A stretch of DNA of 64,000 bases from Vitrella brassicaformis (Eukaryota > Sar > Vitrellaceae): assembly GCA_001179505.1 (NCBI GenBank), contig CDMY01000231.1, positions 58,748-122,747 of the forward strand. The letters are read 5' to 3'. Under the pieces are notes generated by a model. It worked only from the letters and a program-made list of their open reading frames with translations. It was not told where the DNA came from and ran no database searches. The position numbers and the translations under genes are program-made. This document shows positions 43,140-54,922 of this stretch, piece after piece (position 1 is the stretch's first letter; the number at the start of each line of letters is the position of its first letter).

Positions 43140-46100
43140 TCACGCACCAACAACTGCCGCACCCTGCCCGGCACCACCACCTGAACCTGAGACATACACA
43201 GACAGGCATGCATACATCGACCATGTCCAGTTACCATACCCACACCGATCTGAATCACCTGTGCCATGGCTATCGTCTCCATCGTCATCTTCATCCTCTT
43301 CAGGGTCCTCGTCGTCGAAAATGATGGCAGCGATGGGTCCCAGCACCCGGCGCGCCCTGGCGGTGGTCAGGGGGAAGCGCCGCTTGAAGGGCGCATCCCC
43401 GCCCACACCAGCGACGGCCCTCTCAGAAGTGCACACCTCGATACAAACTGCAGTCAAACAAGGCCAATCAGGATCAACCGTCTCATTGCTGTGTCCGTCG
43501 GTCCGTCCGCCTATGTGTGCGCACCATATTCATCGTCATAGACTGACAGGCTGATCCACGCCATGAAGTCGTCGGTGTAGGACGTGAGCACCAGCACCCG
43601 CTCCTGGTAGCCCTCCGGCTCCACACCTTCATAATCATCGTCACCCTCTTCGTCGCCCTCGCTATCCTCTTCGCTATCCTCTTGGCTCCCACTGTCGTCC
43701 GACTCTTGGTCGGACTCCTCGCCCATCGCGTCTGGGTGGCGCATGGGACGGTCGACGATCGGCGCGGGCTGGGGTCGCCCTTCATCTTGGTCAATATCGA
43801 GGCCAAGGACGACCTCCGGGGGTAGCTCTGCCTCGAGGCTCTCACGGAAGGTATCCACCTCTTCATCGATGGCGTCTGCCCGCCCGTGTGTGTATGGATG
43901 GGGGCGGCTGGGGAAGGGTGGAGGGGGAGCCGGATGGTCTGAGTCGAGGCCAAGGACAACTTCTGGTGGAAGGGCCGCCTCGAGGCTCTCGCGGAAGGCG
44001 TCAGCATTATCATCCTCGACGGGCGTACTGACTACGTCTTGGTGGAGGGGCGTGGCGGGCCTCGGCAGGATCGCTCGGCCCATCCGCTGCATGCCTTGGC
44101 CCTCCTCCAAGCCGGGAGCGAGTGCGATTCGATCGCGCAGCAACGCTGTACGACACATGTAGGAACAATACACACACACAAGTAGTGTGTGGACCCATTC
44201 AGAAGTGTCGCTCGCTTGCTGCCGCTTACCGATGTCATTCGACAGAATGTCCTCGGCCGCCCTGCTGTCGGCGATCTGTGCGGTGATGCTCTGAATCCGA
44301 TGGTCAATGTAGTCCCTCTGCGCCCGCAGGTCGCTGAGCTCCGTCAGCATCGCCGGCAGCAGCTGCTCGATGCGACCCAGACGAGTGCGCTTGTCCTCCA
44401 ACTCGTGCTGCATCCTCGCGATGAGCGTGTGGCTGGTACTCATCTCGATGTTGCAGTGGCGCACTGGTGCGTCCAGCCCTCCTTCTGAGTCGTCATCGGA
44501 GCTGTGATCGGCTGCAGGTGGGTTGGGATCGTCGCCCATGTGGCTGCTGTCGGCCAGCTGCAAGCTCCTCTCCCCGCCACCGGCACACGCCCTCGACTGG
44601 TCCTGGAAATCCTGAACACACACACACACACAACACAGGTAGGTGATGAGATGGGTGTGGCGTAGTCGCTGTGTGGCCACTCCTGCCGCGACTCGCTCAC
44701 CCACCCAGCCGCGCACCAGTATGAGCATTTTGTTGATGATGAGTTTGATGAGGCCGAGGAGGACCTTCCTGGCCTCCACGTTGGGGCTGTCGAAGGGCAC
44801 CTCGTTCTTGCCCACCCAGCCCTCCCCTTTGTTCTTGAGAGCGTCCACCGCCCATGCCTCGACCTCCTTGCGGCTGCTCTCCTCGTCCGCTGCAGCAGTC
44901 GTGTTGCCCGTCGCCCGCATGAACATGTCCAGGCTGTCTCCACTCAGGCAGTGGATGGCACCGCGGAGGTGGGCATCGACGATGCGGTTCCAGTTCTGCT
45001 CGGCCCGCTCTCGCGCCTCCCTGATGCGCACCCCCATGAAAGACGTAGCGGCCTGGATGGCCACGTCCATCTCGCAGTGTTGGTCGGTGATATGGTCCGC
45101 TGCCTCCTGACAGATGATCTTGATGAGCTCGCTGTCCTCCTGCTCGACCATGATGCGGTCCATCAGCTGCCGGAGGTCCTCAGTGTACTGCCGCCCTTCC
45201 TCACTGGCCGCCTGCTCCTTCTGACTCGTCTTGGTCTCCTTGCCCTCACCATCGCGACCCCTGCCGCCTGCAGACGACGACGCGCCACTGTCGCTGCCGC
45301 TTTTGCTGCTATCGTTGAGTTTGTTGTGGTAGTTGGCAATGAACCTTTTGACGTGGCCGTGGAGCTGAATCTGCTGGTTCTGCATCCGCTCGGTGCGCAG
45401 ACGGTCGTTGAGTGCCTGAGGGTGGAAGCGGCGCATGGAGGCCTCCACTCTAATGCACTGCCGGATCCGCCGTGCATCTTCAGCGTCGTCCTCAGATTCG
45501 CTGACGGCATTACCCTCCAGGGGACGGAACTGGAAGCCGCGGCTGTCATCGTCGGCACTGTCGCTCTCCGCCGCTTCATGCGCCTCGTCGTTGTTGTCGT
45601 CATGAGGCAAAAGAGGGTGATCCACTTGGCGACAGGAGGGACCATTGTCCGGCAGTGCACCATCAGTACCAGTGCCGACACTCGACCCACTGCCCCCAGA
45701 GCTGCCTGTTGCAACTTGATGGGCGTCGAGATCGGGTGGTAGGGGCGGGTGGATGGCGGGAGAGACGGTAGGGGACACACGAGAGGACCTCGGCCTGTCG
45801 TCAGACGGCTCGCCACGACCCTCACGCTGACCCACGCCCCTCTCAGGATGGCCGCCCGAGGGTGAGCGAGGAGGGTGGAGCTGCGATGGACGCCCTGTGG
45901 CAGGGATGGCGATGTCCTCGGTGGACGTCCCCTGCGCCGGCTTGCTCTTGCCCTCACCACCCATGGGGGCCTTGCCGTTGCCTCGGGTGGACGTGCACCG
46001 CGCGATGATGCCCACTGCAGCAGCCCTGTCGCTTCGCTGCCCTCGATGCCATCGCGACATGTAGTCGTCTGGGTCGCTGTCAAGCTCCTCACCTCCAGAT

Positions 46101-47624
46101 GCCTCCAGCCCGCGGTTGGGCTGCTGCTGGTCGCTGCGAGTCGCTGGTCGCACCATGTCGTTGGCCCTGGCCAAGATGCCTAGCAGATTCGACGCGAGCA
46201 CCTTGTTCTTGAGTGCGGACGATGCCGCAGGGCTGATTTCGTCGGCCTGGTTGCCCATTGCAGCAGCCCTGTCGCTTCGCTGCCCTCGATGCCATCTCGA
46301 CGTGTAGTCGTCTGGGTCGCTGTCGAGCTCCTCACCTCCAGATGCCTCCAGCCGGTTGGGCTGCTGCTGGTCGCTGGTGCCCTGTGGCTGCGGGGCGGGG
46401 AAGGTGTGTGGTGGGGCCCCCACGTCTTGGCGTGGGAGGTGCGGCAGCTCTCCGCTGTCCCTCTCCGCTTCCCTCGATCGACCGACGTCCTTATGGCCCT
46501 GATGGTGGTCGACCGACCGCTGCCGCACATCCGTGTCGAGGTGACGGGCCTCATGCATGTGGGGTATGTCGTCACTGTCGGTGCTCTCTGAATCGATACT
46601 AGACACGTCGTCCAGCAACGCCAGCCATCGCTGACCAACCTCCGGGCTATCAGACTCACGTCGGCCCTCGATCGCCCTGCCTGGACAACAAACACAGCAC
46701 ACGACACATCACAACACACTCGCAGTGAGCACAGCTGGCGATGGATGCTTCGTACACGTGTATGTCTGTCGATCACCTTGCGAAGGATCGTGAGATGAAG
46801 GCGCGCCGACGGGAGGGCGTCCCACGCCGCCCGGGCTCTCATCCACGGGCTGTGTCGGCTCCGTCGGGCCGCCACCGTTCACGCCAGCCGCACCAGCAGC
46901 CGCAGCAGCAGCACACTGACTGCCGGACGCTGCCCGCATTTGGTGAGTCAATTGCGCTTCCAGCCGACCCTTCACCTCGTTGAGGTAGTCGGAGTGCAGC
47001 TCGCCGCTGGCCACTTCGAGGGGCTTGGAGGCCTCCTCTTCGCCTGCATCATCGTCAGACGACTTGTCGTCGTCCACCAGGCACTCCCAGGCCATGACAG
47101 TGCAGCCCTCCACTGGCTGGCGGGGAGGCCGGGTGAAGGTGCGATTGATCCAGCCACCCCGAACATGCCTGAAAGTAGAAAACACAAGGGGACTGACTGA
47201 AAAAGTCAGTCAAAGTGGCTGGGCTGAGGTGGGTCGAACGGTCGCTTACAAGATGTAGTCTTCATACTCGCATTTGGTCATCATGTCTTCGCGAGGGCAC
47301 ATGATGGTCGTCTTGATAAAGGTCGAGAAGGACAACTCCACCACCGACCTCTGACCCGTCATCCCCACCCAACTCCTGCTCTCGTCATCATAGCTCAATC
47401 CGTGACGGAGCGGCGGGTCTTCTGGGTCGACATGTGGCTGGAAGCGGTGGGCTGGGGGGAGGGACAGCTTGATGGCGAAGGCCGGCTCGTCCTTCAGCAT
47501 GCGCAGCTCGCCACCCGGCCGCTCAAACAGCTCCAGTCGCCCCAGCTCGCCACCCAAGTCTACGTGCCGACCAACCATCAGCCACTGAGCTACCACACGT
47601 GGCCTGGACAAATATGCCTGACAC

Positions 47625-47655
<31 letters not shown>

Positions 47656-48118
47656 GAGAGATGCACGGCCCCATCCTCCCAGCTCCCCCATCGCCCATGC
47701 GCACCTGTTTGCTCCGGTGCTTCTGCAGGTCTTGCTGTGTGATCATCACTGGCAGCTCACAGAAGCCGCTCTGGTGACCGAATCTCAGTGCGTCCCCCAC
47801 CTCATCCCATCTCTGGTGCTCCACCAGCCAAAGGGACTGCAACAGCAACCGGTCCCCAAGCTGCTGGTCGTCGAATGACAGAATGGCATCCAATCGAGTG
47901 CCGTCTGCAAGTTTTGCATGACTAAGGGAGTGGGCAAGGCGGCTGCGCAGCACGGCTGCCGGGAAATCGATGGCTGAGGCGAAAAGGGCTGCTGATCTGA
48001 GAGTGCCGAGGTCTTTCAGGGTATGGAAGCGGTGTCGGCTGTCCCTATGGATGAAATCTATCTCATGGCCGTCCTTGTGTGGCGGGTCCGTGCTCTTGCT
48101 GCTGATGGTCCCTCCCAT
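43140..48118 (-). CDS. Paralogous N-myristoylation-type protein with a large acidic insertion
   Basis: Complement of exons 47705-48118, 47250-47617, 46777-47168, 43525-46680, 43140-43447, about 1,545 residues (fewer if possible small introns near 44630, 44180 and 43250 are removed). It begins MGGTISSKS, an N-myristoylation signal. Residues 1-260 and the C-terminal FPLTTARARRVLGPIAAIIFD match the paralogue at 41255. Where that gene reads GGVLAHLLN...TTSVLTYTHDD, this one has GGWINRTFTRPP, then about 1,000 inserted residues, then RVLVLTSYTDDF. The insert is highly acidic and Ser-rich, with two pairs of internal repeats (next entries) and coiled-coil-like parts (MLTELSDLRAQRDYIDHRIQ). No family recognised. 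The start is 175 bases from the divergent gene at 48294. Confidence 0.7.
43780..44010 (-). repeat. Internal coding repeat, two units
   Basis: Both units encode (A/T)FRESLEAxLPPEVVLGLD, followed by an acidic or Pro-rich linker. Spacing is about 150 bases. Confidence 0.85.
46010..46375 (-). repeat. Internal coding repeat, two units about 240 bases apart
   Basis: Both units encode SDQQQPNR(G)LEASGGEELD followed by SDPDDYxSRWHRGQRSDRAA. They differ by a few bases and one codon. The sequence between them (MGNQADEISPAASSALKN) is single-copy. Confidence 0.85.
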
Positions 48119-48293
48119 GTTTCCAGATGGCTCAGTCAGGGGACCATCCGTGACCCCTACTATGTACAGGAGCCTTGGCCGCCTCTTTCGCTTTCTTTTT
48201 TTCTCGGCCGCAAGCTCGCCCTCCGTGAAACCGCTGCGAGGAGTGAAACTGCTCGTCGCGCCAAGAAAAGGCCGAAAGAAAGGCAAGGAGAAG
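48119..48293. promoter_or_regulatory. Shared region between divergent starts (paralogue long form / RNA-binding-type repeat protein)
   Basis: 175 bases between ATGs. Contains a T-rich stretch (CTTTCTTTTTTTCTCGG) near 48189. Open frames run through it on both strands, so either coding start could lie further out. Confidence 0.4.
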
Positions 48294-48957
48294 ATGCAGC
48301 TGACGAGGATGTGCCGCAATCTTCTCGATGCCAGCCCAACTCCCGGTGCTGTGAGTGCGCCGAGCAGATCTGAGCCTGTGATGCGCATGAATCCATGGAC
48401 CTTGGCGAGAGCCGTCAGCAAGGCCGCCAAGTATGCAAGATGCAACCATCACGCCAGCGACTCACCGATGGTATGCTGTGGTTTGTGTTGGTATGAATCA
48501 TGTCTGTGTGTGTGCAGGGAGAACATTCGTGAGGTGTCATTGTGGAAGGGCTTTGCAGCGCGGGCCAAGGAGGTGTCGGCCAAGCTGCAGCCGACAGACA
48601 TGTCCATGATCCTATTCGGATTCGCCAGGATGCGATACAGAGGCGCGTGACTGTTCACCTCACAACCAGACCGACACACACATAACCGGAGGCATCCCTT
48701 CTCCCATTCTTTGTCCGTTTGTTCAGATCGTGAGTTGATGTCTTTGATGGCCAAGGAGCTGGTGCCGATGCTGCCCCTGTTTGCCGCCTCTGACATCGCC
48801 TTCTTCCTCTCGTCCTATGCGCGGCTGCAGCTGCAGAACGCCTTCCTCTTCAACATATTCGCCCGTGAGGTGGCCAGGAAGGTACACGACTTCACGCCAA
48901 GAGAACTCAGGTCAGTAACAAACTGACAACGGAGAGAGCGGAGGAACGGGGAAGTGT

Positions 48958-48992
<35 letters not shown>

Positions 48993-51123
48993 CAGTGAGG
49001 TCGTGTATGCGTACGCTGTAGCCCAGTTCCACCCCCCCCTGATGTTCGATGTCATCCGCAAACGCATGTTTGAGGTCGCCAGGCACATGGAGCCATGGTT
49101 AGCATCATCATATCCCAGACAGACACATACGTGTGTATAGGCATTTATTCGGCTTCTCCCTGTGTGTGTGTGAAGGCACCTGACGCTTGTGGTCAACGGG
49201 TATGCGCGTCTGGGTTTGCTGGACACGCGGCTGTTCGCCCTGCTGGCTACTGAGATATCCCGGCAGATCGGCGCCTTCCCTGCACGGCCGCTTGCACTCA
49301 TCGCCAATGCATACGCCAGGCTGCGAATAGAGTGAGTCAGTGAGGGAACAACGAGATGCTCCATCGGTCGGCCGGTGGGTCGCTCGCTTGTGTGCATATT
49401 TTATGTGTGTCCAGGAATCGGTTTCTGTTGGAGGTGTTGGGCGATGAGATATTTCGGAAGAGGGCAGACCTGTCGCCTCAGGTAGGGGGCCGCCTAAGGG
49501 AGAGCCAGGGGAGAGCCAGGGGAGAGCGGTCTGCATAGGATTGCTGTTTGTTTGTGTGGTTGATCCGGTCGATTAGGGTGTTGCGTTGGTGGTGAATGCC
49601 TATGCACGGCTCAACATCGTCAACCCTGTCCTATTCGACTACTTCGCTGACGTGAGGCGACGTCAGCAAAAAGACCGAAAGATCGACAGACCACCGTCAA
49701 GTCTGGCTGTGTGTGTCTGTGTATCAGGCGGTTCCAGCGAGGATGTCGGAGTACCATCTCCACTCTCTGTGTCTGATCGGTGCGGCCTATGCTCGGCAGC
49801 AGCACACCGCCCCCCGGCTGTTCGAGGCCATGGGCGAGCGGATCGGGCAGCTCTCGGCTGAGCTGTACCCGAGAGCCGTCGCATCGTGTGTCTTCTCCTT
49901 CGCACAGGTGGCTGACTGACATACACTCACATCACATACACTTTCGCACTGAGTATTTGTGTGAATGAATGAGTGGACGTATGTGTGATGTGATGTGTGT
50001 GTGATTGTCTGTCTGTCTGTTTCCCACTCAGCTTGGTGTCCGTCACGGCCCCCTCCTCTACCACGCCCCCATCCATGCCGAGCGATTCGCGTCATCCTAC
50101 ACCTGCGACGAGCTCGCCATGCTGGCACAGTCCTACGCCCACCTCTCCATCAACAACACCACCCTCTTCCAGACCATCCTGGGCCAGATGCACCGTTTTG
50201 CGATGGTGGCCATCGATGTCAGTGGCACAGAAGACAGCTCCGATTACCATGGCGAGAAGGCCTTCGCCAGCCAGCCACAGGGGGAGGTTAAAGGCAGCGG
50301 GGCCGTGCGAGATGGGCAGGAGTACGTGGATGCGATTGCCCGGTCGGAGGGCACGAGTGAGGGGCGGACTGCCCCGCCGTGTCGGGTGGTGTCCCTCGTG
50401 TGGCTGCTGCAGGCCTTCGCGAAGCTCCACATATTCGATGACCAGGTCAGGGGGACTGCTCCCAAGAGACACAGCCGGGCAGTTTCTTGTTGCTTACGTG
50501 TGTTGTGTACGTGTGTGTGTTCAGGCATTTGACATTCTGGGTGATCAGTTGGGCCTCCGTGTGGAGGAGCTGACGCCCCCAATGATAGCACACGTGCTGT
50601 ACTCGTTCGCCCAGTGCACCTACTTCCACCCGAGAGCCCTCAGTGCCATCGTCAACCACCTCCAGGTACTCACATCACATCTGCTCTATTCTACCGCCTG
50701 AATATCATCCCATCTCCATCCATCCATCCATCCATCCATTGGCTGCGCATCCATCGTCCATCTTGGTCCATTCAGTTGCACCGTGCGTCTCTTCACGAGT
50801 TCGGCCAGGAGGAGCTCGATCTGGTCCGTGTGTCGCTGATTGCCCTCGGCTGCTCAGTCGACATGACTCACCAGCACTCGCCCGAGCCCGTCTTCACCTA
50901 CCGGCCCCCATCGCACCTGCAGCTGGCGACGACAGACGGGGCGGGGGAAGGGGCGGAGGTGGATGCGCCCGTGCACATGAATTTCAACGTGGTGCTGCCG
51001 TCCTCAGTGCCGCACAAGAGGTTCCAGGCACAAACCATTGAACGGCCCCCCTTCGTGCTGCCTGACGTGGGAGCAGCCCAGGGCACAGGCCAGGGGCAGC
51101 AGCAGCACGACGCCAATAAATGA
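48294..51123 (+). CDS. FASTK/RAP- or OPR-like helical-repeat protein, probably organellar RNA-binding
   Basis: Join 48294-48430, 48518-48642, 48727-48910, 48996-49097, 49176-49331, 49415-49481, 49577-49651, 49728-49907, 50032-50445, 50525-50665, 50776-51123, 642 residues. The N-terminus MQLTRMCRNLLDASP looks like a mitochondrial presequence. The body is built of about ten helical repeats of 35-40 residues with the recurring pattern A..Y.YA.L.....LF..I..E: FFLSSYARLQLQNAFLFNIF, LVVNGYARLGLLDTRLFALL, LIANAYARLRIENRFLLEVL, LVVNAYARLNIVNPVLFDYF, MLAQSYAHLSINNTTLFQTI, HVLYSFAQCTYFHPRALSAI. This matches helical repeats found in FAST-kinase-like/RAP and octotricopeptide proteins of alveolates and algae, which process organelle RNA. 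A C-terminal RAP domain is not evident. Intron 2 appears to use a GC donor (AGAG|GCGCG). Confidence 0.75.
48958..48989. repeat. (TG)n microsatellite in an intron of the helical-repeat gene
   Basis: About 16 TG units directly before the TATGCAG acceptor of exon 4; similar TG or CTGT tracts precede many acceptors in the window, serving as the pyrimidine/TG-rich 3' part of introns. Confidence 0.85.
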
Positions 51124-51349
51124 ACTGTGTGGGTGGCCTGGCAGTGCATGCCGGGCATGGACGCAGATAGATAGATGGGTGGATGGGTGCAGGTGTGGTG
51201 GGGTGGGGTGGCTGCGGCCCATGTCGATATGAATGAATGATGATCATTTCAGGGGTGCGCGCTTTTCAGCGTCTCGCTCACCCACCCCCCTCCACCCCCC
51301 CGTCTCTCCCGACCTCCCTGACCCTCTCCCTTGTCAGCAAACCAGAACA

Positions 51350-52986
51350 ATGAGGGCCCCTCCATCGCTTATGAGGCCCCCCCACCGTCCCGACATTCAG
51401 CTGGACGACATTCGTGAGGAGGACGCCGTCTTGCGAATCATATCAGAGAAGGCAAAGACCAAGACAGAGAGAGAGCTGGCCTACCAAGGAAGGTGGGCGA
51501 GACCATGCATTGGCATCCGAGATTGTCCGCATCTTTGTCTTGGTGCGGTGTGCTGTGTGATTCAGATGGTCCGATGGCCTTTGTGAGGTGTGGAATGACT
51601 GTGGGTGGTTCATCGCCACGCTATTCCTCGGCTGTTGGCTGAGACAGGGCGTCACGCTGCAGCGGTCCAACATCATGGGTCTGGCGGAGGCCTGCCCCCT
51701 CTTTGGCTTCCTCTTTCTGGTCTCGGTGGGGCTGCTCTTCGTGTCGTGGTACGGGTACACCAACCTGGTCTTCCTGGCGTGCTTCTTCATACTCATCTAC
51801 CTCCTGCTGACGTGGAAATACCACCTCAGATTCAGACACGTAAGCACAGCACAGCACAGCACAGCACAGACCGACAGAAAAGCCAACAGAGACGTACAGT
51901 ACACTGATGGGATGGGGGGTATCTGTCTGTTTCTGTCTTAATTGTTGGTTCGATTCAGCGGTTCTCCCTGCCAGCCACCGATTCGACAGAGGATTGCTGC
52001 CTCGTGTTTCTTTGTCTGCCATTCGTCCTGGCCCACCAAGGCAGACACGCAGACAGATTCGCCGGTAGGCAGCAGCAAGCCAACTCAGCAGCAAGCCAAC
52101 TCCCGTACACTACACGCCTGCATATGTCTCTACTCGCTGCATCGCATCAGGTGTGTTGGCGCCCGCCAGGTCGGGTGCTTATTATGACGAAGAGATTGCC
52201 ATCGGAGACGCCACCAAACAGCCACTGGCCCCCACATACGACACCTACCCCCAGCCCAACGCAGGCGACAAGCCCACACAGAAGATGGGCACCAAGCTGA
52301 CCATGGAGAGTCTGGAGACGCGAGAGCCGCTCACAGTGCACGGCACCAAGGACACGAGCTTCGTACCCGTCATGATGGGCGGGGGCAGCGGCGAGAGCCT
52401 CACCGACAGAGAGAGACCCGACAGCAACACAAGCCGTGAGACTTCATCAGTCGTTAGACAGGGGCCCCTCATGTCTCAGCTGACGCGTCACCTCTCCGAC
52501 GAAGCGGTCGTGCACCGACACACACACACCGGCCCCTCGGCCACAGCCAGCCAGCAGCTCGCCACCCCGCCAACCCACCTACAGCATTTTTCGTCGTCGC
52601 ACAGCGACGTCATTCACTACGCCAACACGCAGAGAGGGGGGCCGGACATACAGGGGCAGGGGAAGCGAGGGCCGCTGAAAGAGGAGGACATCGAGCGAGA
52701 ACTGATGCGAATGCGGTCGATGCAGCAGCAGCAGCAGGAGCAAGGCGCCTACCTGCCGTGGCGCCCCAGCTGGCGACGGGCGGCCACACTGGACCCCACT
52801 GTTTATGGCAAGCCTCTGTTTGATCCCGCTGATTTCTACCGCCGTGCCCGCAGCGAGATAGCAGTGCCCGTGACGCAACAGCAGCACATGGGGGATGACG
52901 ATGCGGCCAGCGGGACGACAGAGGGAGGGTCTGGGCGAAAGAAGACGGGCGAGCCGTTCAGAAAAAAGATGAGAGTGGAGAAATAG
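51350..52986 (+). CDS. Multi-pass membrane protein of unknown function
   Basis: Join 51350-51492, 51566-51839, 51959-52064, 52151-52986, 452 residues. A cytosolic-type N-terminus (DIQLDDIREEDAVLRIISEK) is followed by four hydrophobic segments: WFIATLFLGCWL, PLFGFLFLVSVGLLFVSW, LVFLACFFILIYLLLTW and CCLVFLCLPFVLAH. A long polar tail of about 280 residues follows, rich in Ser, Thr, Gln and Arg (RELMRMRSMQQQQQEQ, DDDAASGTTEGG). No family recognised. Exon 3 (51959-52064) carries the last hydrophobic segment; its splice sites and phases fit. Confidence 0.6.
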
Positions 52987-53205
52987 ATGAGTTGGACAGA
53001 TCAGATGGAGAGCTGAATGAGAACCGAGTTAATTGACAAAGCGACTTGCTGTCTGTCTGTGTGTCTGCGGGGAAGGGCGAAAATAGTTTTGACTCATGTG
53101 CCTTTACAGGAGATAAGTAAGTATTGACACGCACAGACACGCCAGTTTATGTATATCGACCCGTAAATCGACACACTGGAATAAGTCCACTGAGCCCACT
53201 GTTCG

Positions 53206-54809
53206 TCACCCTTCGTGCCCAGCATCATCACCCTCGGTTGTCCGGTGCCGCGACCTCGACCGCACCCTTGGCTTCTTTGCACCATCCGCAGCAGCAGGAG
53301 ACAGTTTGGGCCTTTTGGGCTTCTTGGGGAGACACGACAGGGGGTTCTTGCCCTTCTTCTTCTTTCTGTCAGAGAGACATCAATCAACGGGGGTTGCGGA
53401 AGGTGACACACACGAACCAGTGGTGTCTGCCGTGCGGCCTACTTTTTCTTCTGGGCTGCGTCCTGGTCTTGTTGTGCTTTGGCAGTGGCGTCTTTCAGAA
53501 AAGGCCGTTCCCACTCCCTCGGACCCGCCTGCTGCTCCTCACGCTGAACACACGCTTGACGCACCGATTCGATCCATGTGTATGAATGAGTATGGTGTGG
53601 GTCTGCCTGCCCAGCCCACCTTGCTGAGGGATGCCTTGGCCGCATCTGAGGGCTCCTCGATGAGCGGCACGCTGCCGTGAAGATACAGCAACGGCACACG
53701 TGGAATACGCCTGTCAGATGAATCAATCATCGTTATTCCGCTCCATCAAGCATGGTTGTATTGGTGCCGCCTGCGATCATGCCGTGAGTGCCGTGCCGAC
53801 CTGACGAATGCTTGCAGGGTGCGATCCTGCGTCGCCACGCAGAAACGGTGCGGATTGGAGGACCCTGCACACACAATGAATGACACACAACCTCAATCAC
53901 AGCAGTGTAGCGCCCTTGGCGTACCGAGGAGTTGCTTGATGCACTCTGCTGCATCGATGGTGCCCTCCTCCCCCTCGTCCATCTTGCGCCTCTTCCATGC
54001 CCGCCATCCGCCACCCTCGAGGCTCTCGCGGCTCTGCACAGCCGAGGTGGGCACCACACGATGAACCACATCGTCGTCGTCTTGAGGACAATCGACCTCT
54101 CGCGGCCTCTTCTTGGCACCTGGGGTACATGGTGGACAGACAGGGTGCTCAACACTACTCGCGGAACAGTCAGTACCTGGCGGTGGCGTGCTGGCATCGT
54201 GGTCCGCTAATTCGAGCCCCTCGGCCTCGAGGTCATTTGCATCATCCGCTGCTTCTGGTGGTGCATCCTTGCCGTCTGGTGGCTTTGGCGCTTCCTGGAT
54301 GGCCTTGGTGTGATGGCACTTGTGCCTGAATAGTGAGTCGAGGGAGCGGGCAAGACAACGAATGGGTGAGTGCTGCTGATTGACTGACCTGTAGAAGTTC
54401 TTGGCAACGAGCACCGCCCCGAGGAGGTCAGGCCCCAGCTTCCGCAACTCAGCCATGGTACACGTTGTCACAACTGATGAATGAATGTACCAGGATAGAT
54501 ACACATCACATATATCGGTTCGTTGGCCTCCATCATCCTGACTGACCGACCTGGTGTGCATCTCCCTCCCAGCATCTTGGGCAGCTGTTCCTTGATGTGC
54601 ACCTTCTGCTTCAACGACGCCTGGATGAACGGACCGTCAACTGAGCGCATTGACAACACAACAACAGACAGGGATGGATGAGTGAGATCCGCCATGGTTC
54701 TTGCCTGCCTGATAGGCTTACTGAGGACGCGATATGGTTCGTCGATTCCGCATGCCACCCTGTAGAAGCGCATGATGCGCCTGAACTGCTTCTGACGCTT
54801 CGCCTTCAT
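53206..54809 (-). CDS. UTP23: rRNA-processing PIN-domain protein UTP23
   Basis: Complement of join 53206-53365, 53443-53543, 53620-53710, 53801-53864, 53925-54119, 54177-54325, 54389-54473, 54551-54640, 54722-54809, 340 residues. It matches UTP23 throughout: MKAKRQKQFRRIMRFYR, EPYRVLIDGPFIQASL, IKEQLPKMLGGRCT, MAELRKLGPDLLGAVLVAK, NPHRFCVATQDRTL, RVPLLYLHGSVPLI and a Lys-rich tail with KNPLSCLPKK. UTP23 acts in the small-subunit processome in the nucleolus, at the snR30/U17 step. Animal and yeast forms have a compact CCHC zinc knuckle; here the elements CHHTKAI and AAECIKQL are split by about 110 acidic residues. The start is 113 bases from that of HIBADH. Confidence 0.92.
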
Positions 54810-54922
54810 CCTTCTTCTTTGCACCTCTAAGCTCGCAGACGAGGCGGGCGGCGCGAAGAGGAATGTCGTGGCTTGGAAGAGGCGCGGCTGCAGCACTCCG
54901 TCAAGGGTGCGTGCAGTTGGGT
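54810..54922. promoter_or_regulatory. Shared 113-base region between divergent UTP23 and HIBADH starts
   Basis: Both genes must begin transcription within or near this stretch. GC-rich, no TATA-like motif seen. Confidence 0.5.

Noticed and set aside
44951-45742. Plus-strand open frame of 263 codons
   Set aside because: Antisense shadow of the large acidic exon; no start context, no splice partners, no family.
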